Source: Pseudoalteromonas aliena SW19 (GTDB lineage: Bacteria > Pseudomonadota > Gammaproteobacteria > Enterobacterales > Alteromonadaceae). From it: DNA of 64,000 nucleotides. The position numbers and the translations under genes are program-made. The stretch lies in NCBI RefSeq assembly GCF_014905615.1, contig NZ_AQGU01000025.1, forward strand, positions 620,001 to 684,000, in the 5' to 3' direction. Within the stretch, counting starts at the first letter, position 1; every line of letters begins with the position of its first letter. Below the pieces are notes generated by a model. It made no database searches and was not told where the DNA came from. It was given only the letters and a program-made list of their open reading frames with translations. Shown here in pieces: positions 38,723 through 49,503 of this stretch.

Positions 38723-38997
38723 TGTATTTTTCCAACTCATTATTTTTTATTACTTGTAGAATAGCAAACGCAGTGCCCGTTTTAAATATTTGCTTTGTGC
38801 GAGGCTACATTAGGTTGTGTTTAGCTTTTAATAAATCATGTCTGTGTCAAATGTTCTTGCCCACAAACAAGCAATAACAACACATGAATACTGACAATAT
38901 ACGATGAAAGGATAAACTTAGCAGGCAAACTAAGTTTATCCAAATACAATGCCCTGTTACACTATAAGCCTTGTTTTAGTAATGATTGAGTTTATAC

Positions 38998-40200
38998 ATG
39001 GACGCCTCGGTCTCGTCTTTTAATACCCGTATTTTATTGCCTTTGTTAGCCAGTATTGTAGCAATTACCCCGCTGGCGATTGATATGTACTTACCAGCAA
39101 TGTTGGTCATTGCAAACGATTTACAAACAAGCATGCCAAATGTGCAAATTTCTCTAAGTATCTATTTAGCAGGTTATTCATTAGGTATGCTCTTTTTTGG
39201 ACCTATAGCCGATCAAATTGGTCGTCGTAAACTTGCTAAAATAGGCTTAACGTTATTTGGTGCAAGCTCACTTGCACTCGCATTTACCACCGAAATACAC
39301 GCTTTTTGGATACTAAGAGCAGTACAAGCATTCACAGGTGCAGCCGCCACAGTGGTTGTGCCTGGTATTATTAGGCATATTTATCAAAAAAATACGGCTA
39401 AGGGCATGTCTTATGTGTCTATGATCATGATGATAGCGCCATTACTTGCGCCTTCTATTGGTTCATTAATTTTAGGGGTTTCTTTATGGTCGACTATTTT
39501 TTTAGTGCTAGCTGCATATAGCTTTATTATTTTAGCGTTTGTGCAAGTGTATTTAATCGATATTCCAATCCACACAAATGAAAAAAAAGGTTTAGCGCTT
39601 TTCTTCGATAGTTACAAAATAATATTAAGCAATAAAGAAGCTCGTGCAGATATTTTAAGCTCTATGTTTGTATCGTTCGGCTTTTTTTGCTTTTTAACTT
39701 CAGTGCCTTTTGTATACCTTGATTTATTTAAAGTATCGGAGCAATTATTTGGAGTATTGTTTGCTTTTAACGTAATGGCGCTTATGTTTGGTAACTTTTT
39801 GAACACGCGTATAGTGCCGCGTATTGGCTCGCGTAAAATGCTCTACTACGGCCTAATATGTGGATTGCTTTCAGGTGGTGCGTTGTTAACATTTAGCTTA
39901 CTGCACATGCCGCTTTATTACATTGTGGCAAGCATTGCACCGCTAATGATGAGTTTAGGTATCACGGCAAGTAATGCCGACTCACTAATTTTAATGAAGT
40001 TTGAGAAAAATACAGGGACGGCTACAGCGGTTATCGGCACTCTGCGCTTTGGTAGTGGTGCCCTAGTTGGCCCACTACTGGCCATTATGCATGCAAAAAG
40101 TGCTGTGCCTTTTTCGAGCCTGATGTTCAGCGCAGTCGTTTTAACGGTTCTAGTGCAGTGGTTCCACTATTTGAAAGACAAAAAAAATGCCTCGTTATGA
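38998..40200 (+). CDS. Bcr/CflA family multidrug exporter (MFS)
   Basis: A major facilitator of 12 membrane segments and about 400 residues. The N-terminal LLASIVAITPLAIDMYLPAM is characteristic of Bcr/CflA, the MFS loop motif appears as GPIADQIGRRKL near residue 75, and PGIIRHIYQKN is near 125. I start at the ATG at 38998; an upstream TTG four codons earlier is less likely. Relatives export bicyclomycin, chloramphenicol or peptides; the substrate here is unknown. Its stop codon lies inside a terminator stem. Confidence 0.88.
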   Translation: MDASVSSFNTRILLPLLASIVAITPLAIDMYLPAMLVIANDLQTSMPNVQISLSIYLAGYSLGMLFFGPIADQIGRRKLAKIGLTLFGASSLALAFTTEIHAFWILRAVQAFTGAAATVVVPGIIRHIYQKNTAKGMSYVSMIMMIAPLLAPSIGSLILGVSLWSTIFLVLAAYSFIILAFVQVYLIDIPIHTNEKKGLALFFDSYKIILSNKEARADILSSMFVSFGFFCFLTSVPFVYLDLFKVSEQLFGVLFAFNVMALMFGNFLNTRIVPRIGSRKMLYYGLICGLLSGGALLTFSLLHMPLYYIVASIAPLMMSLGITASNADSLILMKFEKNTGTATAVIGTLRFGSGALVGPLLAIMHAKSAVPFSSLMFSAVVLTVLVQWFHYLKDKKNASL

Positions 40201-40208
40201 GGCATTTT
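40184..40208. terminator. Bidirectional terminator overlapping the exporter stop codon
   Basis: A perfect 10-bp stem AAAATGCCTC / GAGGCATTTT with loop GTTAT. The TGA stop of the exporter (40198-40200) spans the end of the loop and the start of the 3' arm. It also terminates grpE on the minus strand, whose stop is 23 bases beyond. Confidence 0.85.
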
Positions 40209-40230
40209 CTAAACTCATTAAAGGGCTAAA

Positions 40231-40842
40231 TTAAGCATCAGCCGCTTTAGAAACCATAACCATCGCAGGGCGTAATAAACGACCATTTAATGTGTAACCT
40301 TTTTGCATAACAGCAAGCACTGTATTTGGTGTCACATCATTACTTGGCTGAATAGACATTGCTTGATGAAAATCTGGATTAAACTGCTCACCTTGTGGGT
40401 TTACAATTTCAACACCAAATTTAGATACAGCGTCATTAAAGCTCTTAACTGTCATATCAATGCCTTCAAGCAACGGCTTTAACGTGTCGTTTTCTTTATC
40501 AGAAAATTCAATAGCACGCTCAAGGTTGTCAATTACAGGTAGTAATTCGTTAGCAAATTTTTCTAGTGCAAATTTATGCGCTTTTTCTACATCTTGTGCT
40601 GCACGACGACGAATATTATCTACGTCAGCGGCTGCGCGAACAACACCATCTTTTTGATCAGCAATAGTTTGCTTAGCGGCTTCAAGCTCTGCATACAGCA
40701 TTGCAATCTCAGCTTCAGGGCTTTGCTCTTGCTCTGCATGTTGCTCGGCGGCTTCTACTGCAGCTTCTACATCAGCCTGCATTTTTGAGATTTCTTCGTT
40801 CAATTCTACTTCTTGTTCAGGGTTTTGTGTCTGCTCAGACAT
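40231..40842 (-). CDS. grpE: Co-chaperone GrpE
   Basis: GrpE is the nucleotide exchange factor of DnaK. From the ATG at 40842 it is 203 residues and begins [20 protein letters not shown]; a longer frame to 40920 would overlap the upstream gene and run through its own promoter. The N-terminal half is an acidic coiled coil; the core has [41 protein letters not shown]. The C-terminal beta domain is [15 protein letters not shown] to [14 protein letters not shown]. dnaK and dnaJ are not in the window. Confidence 0.96.
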   Translation of the reverse strand: MSEQTQNPEQEVELNEEISKMQADVEAAVEAAEQHAEQEQSPEAEIAMLYAELEAAKQTIADQKDGVVRAAADVDNIRRRAAQDVEKAHKFALEKFANELLPVIDNLERAIEFSDKENDTLKPLLEGIDMTVKSFNDAVSKFGVEIVNPQGEQFNPDFHQAMSIQPSNDVTPNTVLAVMQKGYTLNGRLLRPAMVMVSKAADA

Positions 40843-40876
40843 AAAATACGTGCTCCAATTCTTTTCATCTGCGGTA

Positions 40877-40906
40877 ATTATGGGGATTGAATAAAAAGAT
40901 TCAAGA
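40877..40906 (-). promoter_or_regulatory. Heat-shock (sigma-32) promoter of grpE
   Basis: On the minus strand CTTGAAT is followed 13 bases later by CCCCATAAT, an excellent match to the sigma-32 consensus CTTGAAA / CCCCATNT. It lies 35-65 bases before the grpE start, and its -35 element covers the stop codon of the preceding hrcA-like gene. Confidence 0.85.
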
Positions 40907-41866
40907 GTTAGATGTCTCAATTAATTTAAATTCTTGAATTATTTCTTCAATTTGCGCTGATTTAGGGCAAATTATACAAAAGCGGCTTTGGTATTCTTGA
41001 TTTTGAAAATACGGCACACTTATTACAATTAATTCATCGCACTCAGTAAAAGGTAATTTTTCGCTGTTAAGTACCGATAAGCCGTTTTTAAAAGCCAGCT
41101 TATCTTCAACATAATTTAAAAATGAAACGCCAACATTTAAGCTTTGTTCACAATCAATTTGTTTATAAAGATAGTTTTCGCCTACGACTATGCTGTTATC
41201 TGAACCTAGCTTTTGACTTAGCTGGCGTGTCCATTGATTAAGTGAATCATGACAATTACGGGGAGCCGTATTGGCCATAGCTTGCATACGATACAAGCCT
41301 TCCATTAAGGTTTGTTGGCTAAATACAGTATTCAGCCATGTTGCAAACTGAAAACGAACAGAGTCTGATGAATCGTGAGGTTTATCAATACAAATATTAT
41401 GGCTCTGCCCTGCTCTGTCTATTAATAAAATTAGCCAATCGGTTGAATCAAAATCAAGTACTTCTACTCTAAATACATGCTGCGAGCTTGCTTGTGGTAA
41501 GCCAACACAACAACACACTTGATATTTTTGGCTTAACCCATGGGCAAGTTCAACAAGCTGGGCTTGCTCTGGCTGCCAATAATTAGCAATGTCGCCAAGG
41601 GTAAAAAACTCATCAAACCAATAGTCAAACCCTTCATTTGTAGGCACCCTGCCTGCGGATGTATGAGGTGAATACAGTAAGCCCACTTTTTCTAAACGAG
41701 CCATAGCGTTACGTACCGTAGCCGAACACACTGCCATCCCTTTAAGTTTGGCAATTTTTGTTGATGGTACGGGTAATCCCTCACCATTACAGTACATATT
41801 CATAACAGCTGAAAAAATTTGCTGATCTCGTGGATTTATTTTCATGTTATCTACATCTTGTTGCAT
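40901..41866 (-). CDS. HrcA-like heat-shock repressor
   Basis: This 321-residue protein resembles HrcA, the CIRCE-binding repressor of groE and dnaK operons. The N-terminal winged helix has the typical segment [37 protein letters not shown] (about residues 48-84), which matches HrcA closely. The remainder is divergent, with an unusual CCCVGLPQ, but the length and C-terminal FKNGLSVL and [13 protein letters not shown] blocks fit. It precedes grpE as in many hrcA-grpE-dnaK operons. No CIRCE inverted repeat was found nearby, so its target is uncertain. Confidence 0.75.
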   Translation of the reverse strand: MQQDVDNMKINPRDQQIFSAVMNMYCNGEGLPVPSTKIAKLKGMAVCSATVRNAMARLEKVGLLYSPHTSAGRVPTNEGFDYWFDEFFTLGDIANYWQPEQAQLVELAHGLSQKYQVCCCVGLPQASSQHVFRVEVLDFDSTDWLILLIDRAGQSHNICIDKPHDSSDSVRFQFATWLNTVFSQQTLMEGLYRMQAMANTAPRNCHDSLNQWTRQLSQKLGSDNSIVVGENYLYKQIDCEQSLNVGVSFLNYVEDKLAFKNGLSVLNSEKLPFTECDELIVISVPYFQNQEYQSRFCIICPKSAQIEEIIQEFKLIETSNS

Positions 41867-41941
41867 GATTGATATATCGGGGCGTTTACTATTATTTCAA
41901 GTCTATAGCTTGCTGCAACCTAGTAACATAATTAAAAGCTT

Positions 41942-42080
41942 TACTCGGTTTTTACATTGATGTCAGCCATTAGAGAAACGCAGGAGCAGCTACCGAGCCC
42001 ACTCGATTACAAACCTCGCGCCGCGATTAAATCTCCCCTAGATTAAACAAATTTCAATCCACAAAGATCAACACGCCCTA
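41942..42080. mobile_element. Partial TAGGGCG-type MITE (right part, long form)
   Basis: It matches the right 139 bases of the element at 46962-47270, including the stretch CAGCCATTAGAG and the end AAAGATCAACACGCCCTA. The left part is lost. It sits between the divergent hrcA-like gene and nadK; the rest of this 318-base gap is unremarkable. Confidence 0.82.
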
Positions 42081-42184
42081 GTTAGCGGTGTAATTAAGTC
42101 ATATTAATTTAGCTAAAATCTGTATTTTCAAACACTTCTCTTTTGGGTTACTCTACAAAGACTAAAACTTACCGTGTGTACATT

Positions 42185-43069
42185 ATGGACTCTCCTTTTA
42201 AAACCATTGGCCTTATTGGCAAACCAAATCACCCAGGGGCTGCGGCAACACTACAACGCCTGCATACATTTTTACTTGCGCTTGGTTTTGCAGTTATTGT
42301 AGAAAAACGCACTGGCGGACAATTAGTGGATGTGCCTAATAATAAACTTGTTAAGTTAGTTGATTTAGGTGAGCAAGCTGATCTTGCTATTGTAGTAGGC
42401 GGCGATGGTAACATGCTAGGAGCAGCTCGCGTGCTGGCCCGTTTTGATGTCGCTGTAATTGGTGTAAATAGAGGGAATTTAGGCTTTTTAACTGATTTGA
42501 ACCCTGAAGGCTTTGAACCCAGTTTAGAGCAGGTTTTAAGCGGTGATTTTATTGAAGAGAAACGCTTTTTATTAGAAGTAGAAGTATATCGTCATAATGA
42601 GTTAAAAAGTGCAAATTCAGCAGTAAACGAAGCCGTTTTACATGCCGACAAAGTCGCGCACATGATTGAGTTTGAAGCCTTTATTAATCATGACTTTGTA
42701 TTTTCGCAGCGTTCAGATGGCTTAATTGTATCTACACCAACAGGCTCCACGGCTTATTCACTTTCAGGCGGTGGTCCAATTTTAACGCCTGAACTCAATG
42801 CTATTTCACTGGTACCTATGTTTCCACACACATTGTCGAGTAGACCGCTAGTTGTTGATGCCGATAACGAAGTACGTTTAAAGCTCAGCCTCGAAAATAC
42901 AGATAGCTTACAAGTTAGTTGCGACAGTCACGTAGTACTTGCGGTATTACCTGGTGATGAAGTGGTAATTAAAAAAGCCGATAAAAAACTGCGTTTAATT
43001 CACCCAAAAAATTACTCTTACTATAACGTTTTGCGCACAAAATTAAATTGGGGTAGCCGTTTGTACTAA
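42185..43069 (+). CDS. nadK: NAD kinase
   Basis: NadK phosphorylates NAD to NADP. From the ATG at 42185 the protein has 294 residues (E. coli 292) and begins [19 protein letters not shown]; the frame is open 14 codons upstream without support. The [13 protein letters not shown] motif near residue 72 and [17 protein letters not shown] near 148 are diagnostic. So is [22 protein letters not shown] near 178. recN lies two genes downstream, an order common in gammaproteobacteria. Confidence 0.96.
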   Translation: MDSPFKTIGLIGKPNHPGAAATLQRLHTFLLALGFAVIVEKRTGGQLVDVPNNKLVKLVDLGEQADLAIVVGGDGNMLGAARVLARFDVAVIGVNRGNLGFLTDLNPEGFEPSLEQVLSGDFIEEKRFLLEVEVYRHNELKSANSAVNEAVLHADKVAHMIEFEAFINHDFVFSQRSDGLIVSTPTGSTAYSLSGGGPILTPELNAISLVPMFPHTLSSRPLVVDADNEVRLKLSLENTDSLQVSCDSHVVLAVLPGDEVVIKKADKKLRLIHPKNYSYYNVLRTKLNWGSRLY

Positions 43070-43142
43070 TTTTATTGCCAAGCGTAATACTTTCGAGCAA
43101 AATATACTAAAATAATAAATTATCTTTTAGGAACTAGTAGTA

Positions 43143-43688
43143 ATGACGTATGTTGTATTTTTTACATTCTTATTATTAATAACGCTACTTGGTAGCTACT
43201 TAGTCGTAGAAAAAAATCGTCGCATAGCAATTGAAGCTAAGAAAAAGCTTTTTAATGATCGAGTATCCAAAACAAGTCTACGTTTAAAACTCAAACTGAA
43301 CGATTTATTAGAAGCAAAAGTGATCCGCCCTAAATATGTCCCTAAAATACAAGCCATTGTAAATAATTTTTTTGTGGTACAGGGTCATACAGACGAAAAC
43401 TTGCAAAAATTAGAAAGTATCACCGATTTACTTATCAATATTTTGTCTCATGAATTGAGTAAAACCTACGAAACATCATCAAGCAGTACTTTCGCTGATA
43501 ACATACAGTACTTTGTATCTGAGCTTCCACCACAAGGGATCTTATATAACAAAGTTTTTTACACTGAGACCCTCCCCTCATTAATTATTCTTCTTAGGAC
43601 TGCTGAGCTTGCTGAACCCGCTGAAAATAACATGCCACAACAAATATCAAATGAAGAACAATCAGCTCAAGAAGCCAATGCTGCATAA
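43143..43688 (+). CDS. Membrane-anchored protein of unknown function
   Basis: I do not recognise the family. The 181 residues start with one membrane helix (residues about 4-22, TYVVFFTFLLLITLLGSYLV). A basic helical region follows (KNRRIAIEAKKKLFNDRVSKTSLRLKLKLNDLLEAK), then a soluble alpha-helical domain and a Glu/Gln/Ala-rich tail. It probably faces the cytoplasm. It lies between nadK and recN on the same strand, with an AGGA ribosome binding site. The LexA box of recN lies beyond its stop, so it is likely not part of the SOS unit. Confidence 0.7.
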   Translation: MTYVVFFTFLLLITLLGSYLVVEKNRRIAIEAKKKLFNDRVSKTSLRLKLKLNDLLEAKVIRPKYVPKIQAIVNNFFVVQGHTDENLQKLESITDLLINILSHELSKTYETSSSSTFADNIQYFVSELPPQGILYNKVFYTETLPSLIILLRTAELAEPAENNMPQQISNEEQSAQEANAA

Positions 43689-43722
43689 ATAATAAAAAAT
43701 TAATTTGCAAAAAACCAAAACA

Positions 43723-43738
43723 CTGTATAAATTAACAG
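43723..43738 (+). promoter_or_regulatory. LexA (SOS) box of recN
   Basis: CTGTATAAATTAACAG is a perfect CTGT-N8-ACAG LexA operator, 25 bases before the recN start. recN is a classic SOS gene. Confidence 0.88.
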
Positions 43739-43763
43739 TTAATTGACTGGATGGATAAACAGT

Positions 43764-45437
43764 ATGTTAATTGGTTTAGAAGTTAAAAATTTTGCAATCG
43801 TAAGTAATTTAAGCACAGAGTGGCAAAGCGGCATGACCGCCATTACCGGAGAAACAGGTGCTGGTAAGTCTATTGCTATTGATGCGCTTTCTTTGTGCTT
43901 AGGTGAACGCGCAGAAGCCTCTGCGGTTCGCCCCAATACCGACAAAGCAGAAGTATGTGCTCAGTTTGATTTAAGTGACCTTCCGCTTGCACAAGCTTTT
44001 TTAGAACATCACATGTTAGCTAATGCCGATAACGAATGCTTGTTACGACGTGTGGTGTGTAAAAATGGTCGTAGTAAAAGCTACATTAATGGCAGTGCAG
44101 TCACTGCTGCTCAATTAAAAGAGCTTGGCCAATACCTTATTTCTATTCATGGGCAACATGCGCACCAGCACCTTTTGAAAGCCGAACATCAACTACAACT
44201 GCTTGATGCCTATGCAGGGCATCACCACCTCGTTAGTAGTGTTAGTCAAAACTATAAACAATTTGCGAGTTTACAAAAAGAATTTAAACATCTCGAGCAA
44301 CAGCAACTACAGCAGGCAGCCCAAAAACAACTCCTAGAATACCAAGTTGCTGAACTCGACGAGTTTGCATTACAAGAAGGCGAGTTTGAACAAATAGAAG
44401 CAGAGCATTACAAACTCAGCAATAGCCAAACTATCTTAGAAGCCTGTCAGCGTGAACTACAACATTTATACGAAAGTGATGAACAAAATGCATGTTCGTT
44501 ATTACAACACAGTGCTCAACAATTTACAGAGCTGGCTCAGTACGACGAAAGCTTAGCCAGTGTTGCTACCTTACTTGCTGAAGCAGCGGTTCAAGTAGAA
44601 GAAGCAAGCCGTGAAGTACGTAGTTACACTGAGCAAGCTGATTTAGATCCGGCTCGTTTAGTTGAAGTAGAAAATAGGCTAAGCGGTGCAATGGATTTAG
44701 CGCGTAAGCACCATATAAAACCACAAGCCCTTGTTGAGTTTCATCAATCTATTTCACAGGAGTTAGAATCAATTAGTAATAATAACTCTCGGTTGGAACA
44801 ACTAGAATCTGAAATAGAAAATGCGCTAGTACACTATCAGCAAGCAAGTGAGCAACTAAGTCAAAGCCGTAAAGAGTATGCCAATACACTCAATACCTTG
44901 ATCAGTGAAAGTATGGCAAATCTCTCAATGGAAAACGGTGTATTCGAGATAGCTTTAATTCAAGAAACAGATCGTGTGCCAAATAATTTAGGCTACGATA
45001 ATGTATCTTTTTTAGTATCAACCAACCCTGGTCAGCCGCTCCAGCCTCTTGCAAAAGTAGCATCTGGTGGTGAACTTTCGCGTATCAGTCTTGCTATTCA
45101 AGTGATCATCGCGCAAAAAGTAACAACGCCAACACTCATTTTTGATGAAGTAGATGTGGGTATATCAGGTCCTACCGCATCGGCTGTAGGCAAACTTTTA
45201 CGTCAATTGGGTAAGTCTACTCAAGTTATTTGTGTCACCCACTTACCGCAGGTCGCTAGTAGTGCGCACCAGCAATTTTTTGTAGCGAAAGAAATTGCAC
45301 AAGGCGAAACGTTTACCAATATGTTGCCTTTAAATAAAGATGGTCGAGTAAATGAAATAGCGAGATTATTAGGAGGCGATAACGTAAGTAAAACAGCCAA
45401 AGCAAACGCAAAAGAATTAATAAAAGCGCACGCTTAA
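43764..45437 (+). CDS. recN: DNA repair protein RecN
   Basis: RecN is an SMC-like ATPase acting early in double-strand break repair. From the ATG at 43764 (MLIGLEVKNFAIVSNL) it has 557 residues, as usual. Walker A is GETGAGKS near residue 30. Two coiled-coil arms (about 150-360) are rich in Gln, Glu and Leu. The signature is KVASGGELSRISLAIQ near 435 and Walker B is TLIFDEVDVGISG near 460. A perfect LexA box precedes the gene. The frame upstream begins with a TTG that overlaps nothing useful. Confidence 0.96.
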   Translation: MLIGLEVKNFAIVSNLSTEWQSGMTAITGETGAGKSIAIDALSLCLGERAEASAVRPNTDKAEVCAQFDLSDLPLAQAFLEHHMLANADNECLLRRVVCKNGRSKSYINGSAVTAAQLKELGQYLISIHGQHAHQHLLKAEHQLQLLDAYAGHHHLVSSVSQNYKQFASLQKEFKHLEQQQLQQAAQKQLLEYQVAELDEFALQEGEFEQIEAEHYKLSNSQTILEACQRELQHLYESDEQNACSLLQHSAQQFTELAQYDESLASVATLLAEAAVQVEEASREVRSYTEQADLDPARLVEVENRLSGAMDLARKHHIKPQALVEFHQSISQELESISNNNSRLEQLESEIENALVHYQQASEQLSQSRKEYANTLNTLISESMANLSMENGVFEIALIQETDRVPNNLGYDNVSFLVSTNPGQPLQPLAKVASGGELSRISLAIQVIIAQKVTTPTLIFDEVDVGISGPTASAVGKLLRQLGKSTQVICVTHLPQVASSAHQQFFVAKEIAQGETFTNMLPLNKDGRVNEIARLLGGDNVSKTAKANAKELIKAHA

Positions 45438-45569
45438 ACCAACAAAATAATTACGGGGCACGCTGTTTAAGTTTTCCTATACATTTGTTCTGTATAAGAA
45501 ATTTTTTCACGCAGTTACATCCCCTCAATTGATTAAGTATTATTACGGATTGGTATAAGGATAAGTGAA

Positions 45570-45881
45570 ATGGCAAGTGATTTACTTTTTATGTGCGTTG
45601 TTGTGGGTTGGTTATTGCTAACATTAAGTATTTTTCTAACTCTCTTTAGTCGCTTTAAACACACTAAATTTAAACAACATTTATTCCGGTTTTTAAATGT
45701 TGTTTTATTACTACAAACAGCTGTATGGGTAATCTATGTGATGAATACTTCTGATAATAGCGTTATTGGCTACTGGAGCATTTTAGCTTCGCAAGTAATT
45801 TGTAACTTACTATGTTATATGAGCGTAAAGCGCCGTATAGCTAAAATAAAACCGTCTCTTGACTATTTTTCTATGGATTAA
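45570..45881 (+). CDS. Small integral membrane protein of unknown function
   Basis: This 103-residue frame has three hydrophobic segments (about residues 5-28, 42-58 and 66-84) separated by short basic loops (RFKHTKFKQH and SVKRRIAKIK). I recognise no family. The ATG follows an AAGGATAAG purine run at good distance. It sits between recN and a convergent diguanylate cyclase gene, with 132 bases of spacer after recN that include a small TATACA/TGTATA hairpin. Confidence 0.62.
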   Translation: MASDLLFMCVVVGWLLLTLSIFLTLFSRFKHTKFKQHLFRFLNVVLLLQTAVWVIYVMNTSDNSVIGYWSILASQVICNLLCYMSVKRRIAKIKPSLDYFSMD

Positions 45882-45900
45882 GCGACACCCAAAAATATGA

Positions 45901-46920
45901 TCAAGAGCAAGTTCTGTTTTTTCCTTGCTCTTTTGCTGTATAAAGTAATTCATCAGCGTGCTTAATATCAAGATCGATAGAACGCGCCTCTAGACACTGA
46001 ATAACACCTATACTAATTGTCAAATTGACACTTTCTGGCAGTTCACATATTGAGTTGTTTTTAAGCGAAGCATGTATTTTATTGGCAACCTCTACCCCTT
46101 TTTCTTTTACTGCGTTGGGTATTGCAATTAGAAACTCCTCCCCTCCCCAACGAGAAACAAGTGCTTTATCTGGTATATTTTGCTTTAACGTATTCGCTAA
46201 ATGAGTAAGCGCTTCGTCACCAATATCGTGACCATACACATCATTAATTTTTTTAAAGTTATCGACATCACAAAGCATGATAACAAAAGGGGTTTGGTCT
46301 CGTGATAAAGCCAGCTTAAATTCTTCTAGCTTCTTCATTGTATACCGTCGATTCGGCAAGTTAGTTAATGGGTCTATTGTGGCTAACACCTCATTTTTTT
46401 GGCTTAAAGCAATAATCTTGTCATTATATTTTTCTCTTGTGTACTCATAAAAAGCACTTAACATCGCAACAATTATAAATGAAAACAGTACTCTATATGT
46501 ATATTGATTAGGTTCGTAATTATAAATATCAAGGGCGTCAGCAAAATAAAACGCTAAAATTACCGCAATCAAAAATAAAACAATATCAAAAGTACCACGC
46601 TTTAATCCTCGAATAGAAAATGTGACTGGAGAAACAATAAATATCCAGATGGGTCCAGTCCCTTCAACACCCCCTGTGAGCACCAAATAAATCATTAAAA
46701 CGTATAGATTATAAAGAATTGTATTTGCAGATTTTTCAACGTTTATATAACTAATAAATGCCCACATATAAATAAAAGATGAGCACAATAACATCATAAA
46801 AAGTAAATGTTCGCCATTAGTAAACGCAATGCAAGACATTGAAAATGTCGCTATAAAGCCTATTAATGAAAACAGTCTTACAATTAGTGTTCTTTCCGTT
46901 TTGTCTGAATATTCGTACAT
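45901..46920 (-). CDS. Membrane-bound diguanylate cyclase (GGDEF)
   Basis: This 339-residue protein makes cyclic di-GMP, a second messenger favouring biofilm over motility. The N-terminal half has about six membrane helices (residues 12-160). The GGDEF domain begins at DPLTNLPNRRYTMKKLEEF near 180 and has the active-site GGEEF in SRWGGEEFLIAIP near 260. It continues with NKIHASLKN and ADELLYTAKEQGKNRTC. The RxxD inhibitory site expected before GGEEF is replaced by PDKA, so product inhibition at that site is unlikely. No EAL domain is present. Confidence 0.9.
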   Translation of the reverse strand: MYEYSDKTERTLIVRLFSLIGFIATFSMSCIAFTNGEHLLFMMLLCSSFIYMWAFISYINVEKSANTILYNLYVLMIYLVLTGGVEGTGPIWIFIVSPVTFSIRGLKRGTFDIVLFLIAVILAFYFADALDIYNYEPNQYTYRVLFSFIIVAMLSAFYEYTREKYNDKIIALSQKNEVLATIDPLTNLPNRRYTMKKLEEFKLALSRDQTPFVIMLCDVDNFKKINDVYGHDIGDEALTHLANTLKQNIPDKALVSRWGGEEFLIAIPNAVKEKGVEVANKIHASLKNNSICELPESVNLTISIGVIQCLEARSIDLDIKHADELLYTAKEQGKNRTCS

Positions 46921-46961
46921 AGTTAAGAGAGTTTTCTTTTGTTAAATTATATATTTAGTTT

Positions 46962-47270
46962 TAGGGCCTGCTTACCTTTCGAGGTTAAATTTGCAGCAGA
47001 CTGTTTGGTATTCAGGCAAGGCAGAGCCTATGGTAATCCCCCCATGAATAGGCGATAACGCAGCATAAATGCCAAACATGCGCAGCCCTTTGAGCTCGAT
47101 CTAGGGACGATTAACTCTTTGTTGCTTAGTTTTACTTATTATTACAGGGATGTAAGCCATTAGAGTAGCGCAAGAGCAGTTACCGAGCCCACTAGGTTAC
47201 AAACCTCGAGCCGCGATTAAATCGCCCCTAGATTGAACAAATTTCAATCCACAAAGGTCAACAGGTCCTA
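46962..47270. mobile_element. MITE of the TAGGGCG type, 309 bp (long form)
   Basis: The ends TAGGGCCTG and CAGGTCCTA are diverged copies of the family termini. Compared with the elements at 26538 and 54537 it carries about 40 extra bases (AGCCATTAGAGTAGCGCAAG region), as does the partial copy at 41942, so two subfamilies exist. It is in the same orientation as the copy at 54537 on the other side of gltBD. Confidence 0.85.
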
Positions 47271-47499
47271 GATTAATGATCTATTCTCGCATCAGATAAA
47301 CAGGTCAATTACAATATTGACTGCTGTACCTCATTGTTTCACTAATGATTTAGGTTTTACTGCTCAATTTTCACTCGCAAAATGCGTATATTTTTAATTT
47401 TGGACTCCCTCGCTTTTTAATTATAGAAATAAGCATAGTCAGTTAATGTATAAACATAAACAATTATGCCGTTATTACTATTTATTTCTTTATATTTAT

Positions 47500-47803
47500 A
47501 AACATGGCGGCGTCACCAAGGTTTTTACGACGCTAAGTTAAGCGCTTGGCGCAATAAATCGCTTACCATCTAGGTCAACAACATCGAGCATGTTAACTAC
47601 ATCAGCTATGGATTTCCCATTATAAATAACCATAACTATCAAAAACTAAGCCTGTCCAGTGTTGGTTTTCTTTTTCGTAGTGTAACGGTTTAGCTCAGCG
47701 TATAAGCTTCTTAGGTAAGAGATAAAGGAAGTAAATCTGCGAGTGTTTCAACTTTATTAGGTTTTATGTTGTTAATAATATCGAGAGCATTAAAAAGTTG
47801 CAT
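47500..47803 (-). pseudogene. Decayed IS4-family transposase, N-terminal part
   Basis: On the minus strand an ATG at 47803 opens MQLFNALDIINNIKPNKVE and LADLLPLSLT, then a stop, EAYTLS, a stop, and TVTLRKRKP. After a frame change come NGKSIADVVNMLDVVDLDG and RFIAPSA, another frame change, and RRKNLGDAAM. These blocks follow the order of the N-terminal region of IS4-type transposases (EAY-L-DTVT-RKRK, KS-ADIVNMMDIVD, RRK-LG). At least two in-frame stops and two frameshifts are needed, and the DDE catalytic region is absent. The rest of the 47271-47878 gap holds nothing else clear. Confidence 0.7.
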
Positions 47804-47807
47804 AAAA

Positions 47808-47836
47808 AATCCGAATTCTACAAAAAAATTCGGATT
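47808..47836. repeat. Hairpin upstream of the transposase remnant
   Basis: AATCCGAATT and AATTCGGATT form a 10-bp stem with a 9-base loop, directly before the remnant ATG. Similar foldbacks in insertion sequences protect against read-through expression of transposase; this is an inference from position. Confidence 0.6.
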
Positions 47837-47846
47837 CTTATATACC

Positions 47847-47866
47847 TAGGACATGTTGATCTTTAG
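47847..47866. repeat. Terminal fragment of the TAGGGCG-type MITE
   Basis: TAGGACATGTTGATCTTTAG resembles the left terminal repeat; only about 20 bases remain before a TAACCTG-type element begins at 47879. Confidence 0.5.
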
Positions 47867-47878
47867 CATAAAAATAAA

Positions 47879-48068
47879 TAACCTGATCTCTGGATAATAA
47901 ATCTATCTCAAGCTGCTATTTTCAGCGTTAACTACGTTGAATTTACTTGCAATAGGCCAGCTATTGACGCGTAAGTTCGCCTTGTTTTCACTGAAAATCT
48001 CTGGCTAGAGAAAAATAAATTTAAATATCATTATGATTATTAGTAAATATCTTAACCAGTTCAGGTTA
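47879..48068. mobile_element. TAACCTG-type MITE, 190 bp
   Basis: It starts TAACCTGATCTCTGGATAAT and ends AACCAGTTCAGGTTA. It is nearly identical over its length to the copies at 54363 and 63716. There is no coding capacity. Its right end lies 10 bases from the gltD stop codon. Confidence 0.87.
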
Positions 48069-48078
48069 AATAACGTTA

Positions 48079-49503
<1,425 letters not shown>

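Noticed and set aside
41840..41960. CIRCE element upstream of the hrcA-like gene
   Set aside because: I looked for TTAGCACTC-N9-GAGTGCTAA here and before grpE and found no match.
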